From Tuctoria greenei (Eukaryota > Streptophyta > Magnoliopsida > Poales > Poaceae), in assembly GCA_036927565.1 (NCBI GenBank), contig JAYESD010000005.1:85848301-85912300 (forward strand): a stretch of DNA of 64,000 nucleotides. Reading direction: 5' to 3'. The position numbers and the translations under genes are program-made. The notes below the pieces were generated by a model. It saw only the letters and a program-made list of their open reading frames with translations, was not told where the DNA came from and searched no databases. Below are positions 46,663 to 57,224 of this stretch, in pieces (position 1 is the stretch's first letter; the number at the start of each line of letters is the position of its first letter).

Positions 46663-46952
46663 GAGTAGGATTTAATTAGTTTTTCTTTTTGTTGTTTTTA
46701 GTTGCTTCTGTTTTGTAAATATTGTTAATGAATGAAATCTATCTTTTTTCATCTATGTGATTGAATATTACTTGTGTATCTTTTGTGTTCTTGTGTGTTC
46801 TTGTGTAAATATTGTGCATCTTGTGTGTTCTTTTGTGAGATGTGCATATTGTTAATGAATGAGTATCTTGTGTGTTCTTGAACTGTGTGAATGATTGAAT
46901 ATTGTTAATGGATGTAGTGTGTTCATCGTTAATTAAAATTTCACGTCTGAGA
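46663..46952 (+). other. 3' region of paralogue 1
   Basis: AT-rich with repeated TTCTTGTGTG-type words (46760-46890) and a candidate AATGAATGAA polyadenylation area. No gene seen. Confidence 0.4.
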
Positions 46953-49466
46953 AGAAATTAATTTGATATTTACCAAAACATTACAATGTCAGCTATACAA
47001 GTTTTAAAAATATTTTGTTCATGTGGTAGATGTTAATTTTATACAAATGTAGAAGAAAGAATCATCGAATTTGGACACAATTTGCAGAATCTAAACATGT
47101 TTGAGTATTTATATTGGAATCTAAATAAAAAAGAAGCAAGGGATAAGGGAACTGAAGAACAGTATCGGGCATTATCTCAGGCGGTTGTTAAGCAATAACC
47201 GCCTGTGAAGATATTTACTTCTTCTTATTTAATATTCTTGATTAAATTTGGTCCTTTAAAAAGGCAAAAATCCACCTTCTTGTAATATTATTGATAAGTA
47301 AAGGTTACCATTAAATTTCACTTCATAAATCCTTTGAAATTGGTCAGAACATAAAAAACATACAACAAATGCTATTTTTCATTTTTCTATCTTGATGAAT
47401 ATAATGCTTTTTTCATTTATTTTTTCAGTGGACATTTTTAATCATCATACCAACATCTAGGAATTTTTTCATATTTTTTTAAATTTTTTGGAATCAATGT
47501 GTGTTCATAATTTGATGAATGCCTCATATGAATATGAGCATTTAGTTAGAATGGTGGATAATTTGAAGTTTGACATGTTGGAATGCTTTTAAAAAAATTA
47601 AAAGAATTCATACATGTATAAATTATACAAATATGTTCATACCAACAATTTTGAGTGAAGGAACCTTTTTTTTTATGAGATACACAAATGTGAATAATAT
47701 GTGAGTAGAAATTAATTTGATATTTACCAAAACATTACAATGTCAGCTATACAAGTTTTAAAAATATTTTGTTCATGTGGTAGATGTTAATTTTGTACAA
47801 ATGTAGAAGAAAGAATCATCGAATTTGGACACAATTTGCAGAATCTAAACATGTTTGAGTATTTATATTGGAATCTAAATAAAAAAGAAGCAAGGGATAA
47901 GGGAACTGAAGAACAGTATCGGGCATTATCTCAGGCGGTTGTTAAGCAATAACCGCCTGTGAAGATATTTACTTCTTCTTATTTAATATTCTTGATTAAA
48001 TTTGGTCCTTTAAAAAGGCAAAAATCCACCTTCTTGTAATATTATTGATAAGTAAAGGTTACCATTAAATTTCACTTCATAAATCCTTTGAAATTGGTCA
48101 GAACATAAAAAACATACAACAAATGCTATTTTTCATTTTTCTATCTTGATGAATATAATGCTTTTTTCATTTATTTTTTCAGTGGACATTTTTAATCATC
48201 ATACCAACATCTAGGAATTTTTTCATATTTTTTTAAATTTTTTGGAATCAATGTGTGTTCATAATTTGATGAATGCCTCATATGAATATGAGCATTTAGT
48301 TAGAATGGTGGATAATTTGAAGTTTGACATGTTGGAATGCTTTTAAAAAAATTAAAAGAATTCATACATGTATAAATTATACAAATATGTTCATACCAAC
48401 AATTTTGAGTGAAGGAACCTTTTTTTTTATGAGATACACAAATGTGAATAATATGTGAGTAGAAATTAATTTGATATTTACCAAAACATTACAATGTCAG
48501 CTATACAAGTTTTAAAAATATTTTGTTCATGTGGTAGATGTTAATTTTATACAAATGTAGAAGAAAGAATCATCGAATTTGGACACAATTTGCAGAATCT
48601 AAACATGTTTGAGTATTTATATTGGAATCTAAATAAAAAAGAAGCAAGGGATAAGGGAACTGAAGAACAGTATCGGGCATTATCTCAGGCGGTTGTTAAG
48701 CAATAACCGCCTGTGAAGATATTTACTTCTTCTTATTTAATATTCTTGATTAAATTTGGTCCTTTAAAAAGGCAAAAATCCACCTTCTTGTAATATTATT
48801 GATAAGTAAAGGTTACCATTAAATTTCACTTCATAAATCCTTTGAAATTGGTCAGAACATAAAAAACATACAACAAATGCTATTTTTCATTTTTCTATCT
48901 TGATGAATATAATGCTTTTTTCATTTATTTTTTCAGTGGACATTTTTAATCATCATACCAACATCTAGGAATTTTTTCATATTTTTTTAAATTTTTTGGA
49001 ATCAATGTGTGTTCATAATTTGATGAATGCCTCATATGAATATGAGCATTTAGTTAGAATGGTGGATAATTTGAAGTTTGACATGTTGGAATGCTTTTAA
49101 AAAAATTAAAAGAATTCATACATGTATAAATTATACAAATATGTTCATACCAACAATTTTGAGTGAAGGAACCTTTTTTTTTATGAGATACACAAATGTG
49201 AATAATATGTGAGTAGAAATTAATTTGATATTTACCAAAACATTACAATGTCAGCTATACAAGTTTTAAAAATATTTTGTTCAGGTGGTAGATGTTAATT
49301 TTATACAAATGTAGAAGAAAGAATCATCGAATTTGGACACAATTTGCAGAATCTAAACATGTTTGAGTATTTATATTGGAATCTAAATAAAAAAGAAGCA
49401 AGGGATAAGGAAACTGAAGAACAGTATCGGGTATTATCTCAGGCGGTTTTTAAGTAATAACCGCCT
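46953..49466 (+). repeat. 754-bp tandem array (3.3 copies)
   Basis: Units start at 46953, 47707, 48461 and 49215 (the last partial, about 250 bp). The period is exactly 754 bp and copies are almost identical; I noticed only single-base changes, such as TTTGTACAA for TTTATACAA near 47797 and CAGG for CATG near 49284. Each unit contains one subterminal inverted pair (GGCGGTTGTTAAGC...AACCGCC, for example 47177-47200). No coding potential is seen. Fragments of the unit recur at 50529-50900, 51066-51245, 51558-51735 and 52757-52860. Confidence 0.95.
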
Positions 49467-49526
49467 GAGATAAATATTTTCTTTGACGGTTATTAAATAC
49501 CAACCGCCTGTGAAGATATTTATTTC

Positions 49527-50300
49527 TTAATTAATATAACCCATAGAGTACAACACGTTATGGGAGAACAGGTCATACTCGCGCTCAATCCTACAGTTCT
49601 CAGTACAGAAGACGGTCTCGGACCACCCTCGCCTGCCGCAGCGGGCAGGCCCCTGGTTCCCCCCTGTTGGGCAGCGGCAAACGCCATCGTCAATGTCGGG
49701 CAGTGCCACCGGCGGCGGTCCGGGAGGAGGCCTACGCAGTAACCTCCAGCTCACGAAAATGTCGAGCCTCTGCATGGCTTGATTCCGACACTGGCAACAC
49801 TCATTGTTGGTCCTCTTCATCGCGACGGACCCGACCGTGTTGTCGCCGATGTGGGCCTCGCCTTCGACCTGCCGGATATACTCGAGGGCATCGCGGTCCC
49901 CGCGGTCGGCGTCGTAGCAGAGCATGGCGAGGACGTAGGCCGCCACCTTGTGGCCGTTCGCGGCCGCCCGGGCAAGGAACTGGGTGCCCTGCTGCGCCTG
50001 CGCGCGGCCGTAGTTGAAGACGAGGTCGAACCCGGTGACATAGCACGCATGAGGGTTGCCCACGTTGGCCAGGCGCTCCACGAGGGCGTCGTAGCTCCCG
50101 TTCCCGTGCCGTTGGAACCACTCCCAGCTGCTCTCGCGCTCCAGCGCCACGCGCCTGCCGACGGTGGGATCACGGCACGCTGCGTGCATGGCCTTGCAGG
50201 TGGCGCGCAGACTGGAGAGGTCGTCCATGGGCTGGGTGGAGGTTGCGGCGACCCACCCCGCGATCAGGACCGCAATATCGTGCGGCAAGGGGAACTCCAT
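49527..50300 (-). CDS. F-box-like protein with Sel1-like and Cys-rich regions, captured
   Basis: An intact 257-codon ORF on the minus strand. Residues ~4-52 read as an F-box (LPHDIAVLIAGWVA...DLSSLRATCKAMHAACRDP), the Skp1-binding part of SCF ubiquitin ligases. Residues ~80-135 resemble a Sel1-like helical repeat (FLARAAANGHKVAAYVLAMLCY). Residues ~165-245 are Cys-rich (CCQCRNQAMQRL, VCRCP, CGRRGW, VFCTENC), possibly zinc binding. This architecture occurs in a grass F-box family. The ORF is strongly GC-rich, unlike its flanks. Transposon motifs abut both ends: the ATG lies 10 bp from a repeat, and the last residues (Ile-Asn-stop) come from the transposon sequence. No own promoter is visible. 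Expression is unknown. Confidence 0.75.
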   Translation of the reverse strand: MEFPLPHDIAVLIAGWVAATSTQPMDDLSSLRATCKAMHAACRDPTVGRRVALERESSWEWFQRHGNGSYDALVERLANVGNPHACYVTGFDLVFNYGRAQAQQGTQFLARAAANGHKVAAYVLAMLCYDADRGDRDALEYIRQVEGEAHIGDNTVGSVAMKRTNNECCQCRNQAMQRLDIFVSWRLLRRPPPGPPPVALPDIDDGVCRCPTGGNQGPARCGRRGWSETVFCTENCRIEREYDLFSHNVLYSMGYIN

Positions 50301-52045
50301 GGGCTTATCTTAGGCGATTAGTAAGTAACACCTGTCCCCGAGATAAATATATTCTCAGGCGCCGCCTGAGAAGATGTTAATTAACTGACGCGCCGCATGA
50401 GGTCTGTGGAGAAGTTAAGAAGCCGTGGTGCAGGGATGCGTGCGATGGAAGGATCTCTGAAGATCGTCTTCCACAGTGGTTTAATTGTGCACCGCACGAG
50501 GGCTGCAAAGAGTTCAATGTGCAATGAACAAAATATTTTGTTCAGTCGGTAGATGTTAATTTTATACAAATGTAGAAGAAAGAATCATCGAATTTGAACA
50601 CAATTTGCAGAATGTAAACATGTTTGAGTATTTATATTGGAATCTAAATAAAAAAGAAGCAAGGGATAAGGAAACTGAAGAACAGTATCGGGCATTATCT
50701 CAGGCGGTTGTTAAGCAATAACCGCCTGTGAAGATATTTACTTCTTCTTATTTAATATTCTTGATTAAATTTGGTCCTTTAAAAAGGCAAAAATCCACCT
50801 TCTTGTAATATTATTGATAAGTAAAGGTTACCATTAAATTTCACTTCATAAATCCTTTGAAATTGGTCAGAACATAAAAAACATACAACAAATGCTATAT
50901 ATGTTAAGAAGCCGTGGTGCAGGGGACGCGCCGCACGAGGTCTGCGGAGAAGTTAAGAAGCCGTGGTGCAGGGGACGCGTGCGACGGAAGGATCTCTGAA
51001 GATCGTCTTCCACAGTGGTTTAATTGTGCGCCGCACGAGGTCTGCAAAGAGTTCAATGCGCAATGAACAAAATATTTTGTTCAGTTGGTAGATGTTAATT
51101 TAATACAAATGTAGAAGAAAGAATCAGCGAATTTGAACACAATTTGCAGAATGTAAACATGTTTGAGTATTTATATTGGAATCTAAATAAAAAAGAAGCA
51201 AGGGATAAGGAAACTGCAGAACAGTATCGGGCATTATCCCAGGCGGTTGTTAAGTTATACCCGCCTTAGATAAACGTATTTGTAGACGGTTGTTAAGTAC
51301 CAACCGCTGTGAAGATCTTTACTTCTTTTTTCTCAGGCGGTTTATAAGTAATAACCGCCTGAGATAATCATTTTTGAAATTACAATATGTTATTTAACGG
51401 CCTGAGAAGTGTTAATTAACTGACGCGCCGCACGAGGTCTGCGGAGAAGTTGAGAAGCCGTGGTGCAGGGACGCGTGCAAGGATCTCTCAAGATCGTCTT
51501 CCACAGTGGTTTAATGGTGCGCCGCACGAGGTCTGCAAAGAGTTCAATGCGCAATGAACAAAATATTTTGTTCAGTTGGTAGATGTTAATTTAATACAAA
51601 TGTAGAAGAAAGAATCATCGAATTTGAACACAATTTGCAGAATGTAAACATGTTTGAGTATTTATATTGGAATCTAAATAAAAAAGAAGCAAGGGATAAG
51701 GAAACTGCAGAAGAGTATCGGGCATTATCCCAGGCGGTTGTTAAGTTATACCCGCCTTAGATAAACATATTTGCAGACGGTTGTTAAGTACCAACCGTCT
51801 GTGAAGATTTTTACTTCTTTTTTCTCAGGCGGTTTATAAGTAATAACCGCCTGAGATAATCATTTTTGAAATTACAATATGTTATTTAACGGCCTGAGAA
51901 GTGTTAATTAACTGACGCGCCGCACGAGGTCTGCGGAGAAGTTGAGAAGCCGTGGTGCAGGGACGCGTGCAAGGATCTCTCAAGATCGTCTTCCGCAGTG
52001 GTTTAATTGTGCGCCGCACGAGGTCTGCAAAGAGTTCAATGCGCG
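50301..52045. repeat. mosaic of subterminal motifs, 754-unit fragments and duplicated leader pieces
   Basis: A block with GCGCCGCACGAGGTCTGC, AAGCCGTGGTGCAGGG and GATCGTCTTCC recurs near 50387, 50900-51050, 51421 and 51913. Of these, 51411-51902 is followed at 51903 by the start of a further copy, a period of 492 bp. Between them lie 754-unit fragments and inverted GGCGG/CCGCC pairs (51240, 51335, 51733, 51827). The last copy leads directly into the promoter of the second small ORF. No other coding sequence is seen. Confidence 0.8.
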
Positions 52046-52176
52046 GGAAACGAACCGCTCCCTCGTCTACTCCGCACAGACCTATATAAGGCGCGTCGTC
52101 GGTTATGGACAAGCACAAAACTTTTCTCCACTCCTTTCTTCTTCTCCTAGCCCGCCGCCGATTAACCACCACAGCC
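52046..52176 (+). promoter_or_regulatory. promoter of the second small ORF
   Basis: TATA box CTATATAAGG (52082-52091) in GC-rich sequence, about 90 bp before the chosen ATG at 52177. Copies of the upstream part, without the TATA box, are scattered at 50387-51570. Confidence 0.55.
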
Positions 52177-52677
52177 ATGGCCAGCCTTCCACCACCTAGC
52201 CCTCCGAGTCAGCCATGCAAGCGGATACGCTGCACCTCCCCCGAGAGGGTGAATGACGACCAGCGCGTTCCACCGCCGGTGCAGCCGGAGCCACCGGTAC
52301 AGCCGGAGCAATCGGCTCAGCCGGAGAAGCCGACCCTCTCTCCTGCTGCATCGTCGCCGGAGGAGGAGGAGGAGGAGGAGGAGGACGACTTCGACGACGA
52401 CGACGATGATGACGATGATGACGACGAGTCGTCCTCCGACGACGGCGACGACGAGTCGTCCTCCGACGATGGCGACGACGAGTCGTCCTCCGACGACGGC
52501 GACGACGAGTCGTCCACCGACGACGGCGACGACGAGTCGTCCACTGACGACGGCGACGACGACGACGGCGACCACCACCATGGTGACGACTACGACGACG
52601 ACGACGACGAGTCGGAGGAGGACCGCTTGGCTTGGTTTGAGAAGCTGGCGGAGAGGATGGAGGAGGCGGGGCCGTAG
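52177..52677 (+). CDS. small Pro-rich protein with long acidic tail, paralogue 2 (unknown)
   Basis: 166 aa from the ATG at 52177; an in-frame upstream ATG at 52105 is less likely because homology with the ORF at 46240 starts at 52177. The N-terminus MASLPPPSPPSQPCKR...CTSPERVND matches paralogue 1. The central region of paralogue 1 is absent. Then come VQPE-type repeats, a Glu/Asp run, and a Ser/Asp tail encoded by a 27-bp tandem repeat. It ends DRLAWFEKLAERMEEAGP. Such acidic, low-complexity tails are often disordered and can bind histones or basic proteins, but function is unknown. The antisense ORF is a shadow. Confidence 0.55.
   Translation: MASLPPPSPPSQPCKRIRCTSPERVNDDQRVPPPVQPEPPVQPEQSAQPEKPTLSPAASSPEEEEEEEEDDFDDDDDDDDDDDESSSDDGDDESSSDDGDDESSSDDGDDESSTDDGDDESSTDDGDDDDGDHHHGDDYDDDDDESEEDRLAWFEKLAERMEEAGP
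52432..52560 (+). repeat. 27-bp coding minisatellite
   Basis: Five tandem copies of a 27-bp unit (GACGACGAGTCGTCC plus TCCGACGACGGC) encode DDESS(S/T)DDG. Changes are mainly one base (Ser to Thr codon), as expected of recent slippage. Confidence 0.9.
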
Positions 52678-52756
52678 TGTAGTTTTAGGATTTCAATCAA
52701 GTGTTCTTGTACATTTTTCTTGTGTTTTGTACATATTTCAATCAAGTGTCAATGAA

Positions 52757-53030
52757 TACTGGTGGATAATTTGAAGTTTGACATGTTGGAGTGCTTTTAA
52801 AAAAATTAAAAAAATTCATACATGTATACAAGTTTTAAAAATATTTTGTTCAGTTGGCATTATCTCAGGCGGTTGTTAAGTAATACCCGCCTGAGATAAA
52901 AATCTTCCCTGGCGGTTATTAAGTACCAACAGCCTGTGAAGATATTTACTTCTTAATTAATAAACATCATCTCAGGCGGTTGCTAAGTAAAACCCGCCTG
53001 CGATAAAGTTAAAAACCGCCTGTGAAAAAC
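52757..53030 (+). repeat. 754-unit fragment and internal subterminal-type island
   Basis: At 52761-52830 a fragment of the 754-bp unit (GTGGATAATTTGAAGTTTG...). At 52860-53026 there are three GGCGGTT/AACCGCC-type inverted pairs, ending eleven bases before the TATA box at 53038. Confidence 0.8.
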
Positions 53031-53226
53031 CTACGTCTATATAAGGACCCCTCACCGCAGTCAAAACGCAACCCTGGAGAATTTATATCGACGCCGCCAG
53101 GCTGTTGAAATTTCCCCTGCGCCGCGCCGCCGCTCCGCCGCCCAGCCCATACTGCCGCGCCGCCGCTCAACCCCGCACCGCCACTTCTCCACCCAGCCGG
53201 CCCACCGTGCTGACGCCTCTGCAAGG
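53031..53226 (+). promoter_or_regulatory. promoter and non-coding first exon for TNP2 and/or E2
   Basis: TATATAAGG (53038-53046) is followed by ACCCCTCACCG and a GC-rich leader (53090-53225) ending in a good splice donor, CTGCAAG|GTAAATG, near 53226. This looks like a host-gene leader exon. It could splice to an acceptor before TNP2 or to the acceptor at 57221 before the E2. Confidence 0.5.
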
Positions 53227-53683
53227 TAAATGTAGTTTCCTTACTTTTTCTTTGTATATTTTCATTAGCTGATAAGCTGTTAGTTTTGTGTGTTCTGGTA
53301 TATGGATTCTGTCCTTTTGCATGTGTAAGGACTATGGATTGTGTTCTGGTATATTGATGTATGGACTATATGGATTGTTTCCTTTTTGTACCTATTATGT
53401 GACATGAATATGATGTTTAATTAACAGATGCTATTGTAATATATATAAGATGCATCTGGGCCTTGTTTCCCGATATAACGGACTGGATCCCACCCAGACC
53501 TAGCCCATGCTGCTGGGCCTGTTTCCCCCTTTGACTCCGTCCGCCTCAAGACGTCGCCCGTCTCCTACATTAGTCGCCCTAATCATACTTGTTATGTCTC
53601 TGTAAATTCATTTTATAGAAGACCTTTAGAGAATATTTGTGGCCAAATTTTGTAAATCTGACAAAAAATTCTATTATTGAAGC
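53227..53683 (+). other. putative leader intron
   Basis: AT-rich and T-rich sequence with no ORF of note. It contains TGGTATATGGATT.TGTCC (53297-53316), repeated at 57134-57153, on the other side of TNP2. Confidence 0.45.
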
Positions 53684-56600
53684 ATGGACCGTCGAGCGTG
53701 GATGTATAACATGCCAAGACCCGATCCTATGTACATTCGTAATGTTGCAAATTTTATTGAAGCATCCAAGAGACATGCGAAGTTGCAAAAGATAGATGAC
53801 ATATTATGTCCATGTATCGACTGCGAAAATAAGATTGCTTGGACGGATACTATAGTAATCCAATCTCATTTGGTGAAAAGAGGTTTCAAAAATAACTACA
53901 CAATATGGACAGAGCATGGTGAGTTAGATACACATGATGTGGATAAAGATGATGAGAGAGGCTCAGATGATGATAATGTTCATATCGATGATGGTAGTGA
54001 CAATCAAGCTGGTGATGATGATGATGAGTTCGATTGTGAGGAGATGTTGCGTCACATTGAACCATATGTACTGACTTCTATGGGAGCAAGCAAAGGCTTA
54101 AGTAAAATGGAGACATTGCAGAATGCGGCCACAGAGCTTTTATATGATGAATCAAACGGTTGTGATAAAGAGTTTACTACATTGCGTGCAGTCTTAGAAC
54201 TACTAAAGTTGAAAGCTACGCACGGATGGTCCGATTGTAGTTTCTCTGATCTTTTGAATCTTCTGGCAGAAATTCTTCCAAATCCAAATAAACTGCCTAG
54301 AAGCACTTATAAAGCGAAGAAACTTCTTTGCCCGATGGCACTAGGTGTGACAAAAATACACGCTTGTGTGAACCATTGTATTCTGTATCGCAAAGAGCAT
54401 GAGCTCGCAACTAGATGCCCCATTTGTGGTGTCAGTAGATATAAGAAGGACTACAATCACCAGTATGTTACCAACATGAAAAAGACTCAGAAGAATAAGA
54501 AGTTTATTATTGGTCCTGAAGGTGACGATGACGATACTTCTGGCGATGCAGACGGAAAGAATAAGAGAAAAATTCCTGCATTGGTGATGTGGTACCTTCC
54601 GGTAATTGATCGCTTGAAGCGTTTGTTCTCAAACCCTAGGGAGGCTGAACTTATGCGTTGGCATTCCGAGGAACGCAAGAAGAATGAAAAACATATACGA
54701 CACCCTGGTGATGCAACGCAGTGGAAAAATTTTGATATTCAGTATCCAGAATTTGCGAAGGAAATCAGAAATGTGAGGTTTGCCTTGGGTACAGATGGAA
54801 TGAATCCGTTTGGTGAAAAAAGGAGCATACACAGCACATGGCCCGTGGTCTTAACTATGTACAACCTACCGACGTGGTTGTGTCACAAAAGGAAATATAT
54901 CTTATTATCTGTTCTTATCCAAGGTCCGAAACAACCCGGCATCGAAATTGATGTGTTCTTGGAACCTTTAATGGAAGATATGGCGAAATTGTGGAATGAA
55001 GGGGTACGTACATGGGATGAGTACAAGCGGGAGTATTTCACGCTAAGAGCAATGATATTCGTTACCGTGCATGATTATCCCGGACTGTTTACATTATCGG
55101 GACAAATGAAAGGGAAGAAAGGTTGCGTTAGGTGCGTGGATAGAACTGGATATCTATACCTCACTTCATCCAGAAAGACGGTGTACATGAGACATCGACG
55201 GTTCTTGACAGATACACACAAGTATAGGAAGATGAAAGAACAATTTGATAACAAAATCGAAAAAGATACTGCACCGAAACCTTACAGTGGAAAACTTGTG
55301 TTTGAAATGGTCAAGAACATTCATATTGCTTTCGGTAAGGGAAAAAAGAGTAAAGGAATTAAGAGAAAGAAAAGTACATCTTCGGATGATACAACTGACA
55401 TGGCTTTCAAGAAACAATCAATTTTTTTCAAGTATCTTCCGTATTGGAAGAATCTGGAATGTTGCCATAGTATTGATTTGATGCACGTTACAAAGAATGT
55501 ATTTGACAGCATCATTGGGACCTTGCTGGACATGCCGAGGAAGACAAAGGATGGATTAAATTCACGTATGGACCTAGTAAATCTTGATTTGCGACCAGAG
55601 CTTCATCCAATAGAAAAGGCGAACGGGAAGCATTACCTTCCCCCAGCCAGCTACAACTTGACGCTAGAAGAGAAAAAAGCAATTTGCGAATGCTTGCGTG
55701 GGATCAAAGTTCCCACAAGTTTCTCATCCAATATCCGCAAACTAGTCTCGATGAAAGACTTGTCTTTATTCGGTTAAAATTCTCACGACTGTCACATGAT
55801 GATGACAGTTTTCCTTGCCATTGCAATAAGAGTAATCAAACCTGAGCATATAAAAGTTGTCATCACACGTTTGTGTTACTTCTTCAATGCAGTATCGCAA
55901 AAGGTGATAGCACGTGAAGATTTAGACTATCTGAAAACATACATCGTCGAGACAATGTGCAAGCTTGAGATGTGTTTCCCACCATCCTTTTTTGATATGC
56001 AAGTACACCTAATCATACATCTTGTTGATCAGATAAAAGCATTGGGGCCACTATATTTACATCATATGTTTTCGTTGGAGAGATATTTAGGAGTATTAAA
56101 AGGTTATGTGCGGAACCGTGCTCACCCAGAGGGTTCAATTATGGAAGGATACACCACTGAAGAAGTGATTGAGGGTTGCGCTGATTACATCAAAGATGGA
56201 AAATCGATAGGTGTGCCTATACCGGTACATGAGGGTAGACTACGTGGGAGAGGCAAAGTGGGTAAGAAAACTTTTATTGTTCAAGATTACAAGAATGTAC
56301 ACCGTGCACATTTTGGTGTACTACAACAGCTCGCAATAGCTGAGCCGTACATCGAGGAACACCAAATTGAGCTTCGTGATAAAAACCAAGACCGCAAAGA
56401 GGACTGGATCATGAAAGAGCACAGAAGATGTTTCACTGAATGGTTAATGGACAAAAATATATCATACGGAAACACTATAGAAGAGGCAACAATGAAAAAG
56501 TTAGCTTGTGGCCCATCTGCTTTGGTAACATCATGGCAAGCATATGACATCAATGGTTACACATTTTACACTAAAGAAAAAGACGGTAAGAGTGTTGCAC

Positions 56601-57085
56601 AAAATAGTGGTGTTCGTATTGAGGCTTATGATTCGCAAGGGCAGAAGACCACATACTTCGGGTTCATAGAGGAAATATGGGAACTCGATTATGGCGAAAG
56701 AATGGTAATGCCCGTATTTAAGTGCCAATGGGTCAAACATCCTGATGGTTTGAAAGTGGACAATTACGGACTGACACTGGTAGACTTGAATAAAGTGGGT
56801 TACAAAGATGACCTGTGGGTTCTCGCCGATAATGTTGCACAAGTTTTTTATGTTCAAGATCCAGAAACTGAGAAGTTGCACGTAGTTGTTTCTGGAAAGC
56901 AAAATATTGTTGGGGTTGACAATGTGGGAGATAATGAAGAGGAATATAATCAGTATGAAGAGATGTACCTTTTCACCGAACCAGAAAACATCAAGCGCGT
57001 AGAGAGAAGCATTAAAAAGAATTTGAAACCCTATATGCGAGAAGATGTCAATGCTGGAAAAAATGTATATAGCAATGCGAGATGA
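53684..57085 (+). CDS. TNP2-type CACTA transposase, one in-frame stop
   Basis: One frame of 1133 codons runs from 53684 to 57085 with a single TAA at codon 698 (55775-55777). Residues ~4-76 are the transposase-associated zinc region (RAWMYNMPRPDP, CPCIDCENK). Residues ~85-125 are very acidic. CPICGVSRY is near 245. The transposase_21 core spans ~295-500 (WYLPVIDRLKRLF, RHPGDATQWKNF, LGTDGMNPFGE, KQPGIEIDVFLEPL, CVRC). CHSIDLMHVTKNVFD is near 594. A DUF4218 region (~700-815) and DUF4216 region (~960-1050, YFGFIEEIWELDYG) follow. Around the stop the DNA looks like a shifted T, so the frame resumes at once in the conserved NSHDCH stretch. Upstream and downstream parts are otherwise well preserved. 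The enzyme would cut the TIRs. The stop probably inactivates it unless read through. Confidence 0.85.
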
Positions 57086-57224
57086 TATATATTGTATATA
57101 TTTGTATCTTCTGAAATCAACTTAGAACAATGTTGGTATATGGATTGTGTCCTTTTGCATTTGTGTACATATGCGTTTGGACTCAATGATTTGGAAGTTT
57201 GGAAGCTTGGTCTTTCTTCAGATA

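Noticed and set aside
46953..49466. The 754-bp array as a centromeric satellite.
   Set aside because: Too few copies, entirely inside the CACTA, and each unit includes CACTA motifs. It is an internal amplification.
49779..50321. Long plus-strand ORFs opposite the F-box gene.
   Set aside because: They are antisense shadows caused by high third-position GC; only the minus frame shows recognisable domains.
52162..52581. A Val-rich minus-strand ORF of 139 codons.
   Set aside because: It is the reverse of the GAC/GTC-rich repeat tail of the acidic protein and has no independent support.
45000..53000. The CACTA as two adjacent elements with separate ends.
   Set aside because: I found no internal CACTA termini with 3-bp duplications, and the outer ends share TCA. 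A past fusion cannot be excluded, but one present-day unit is best supported.
55740..55800. An intron removing the TNP2 stop codon.
   Set aside because: The conserved protein sequence continues directly on both sides, leaving no room for an intron, and no good GT-AG pair surrounds the stop.
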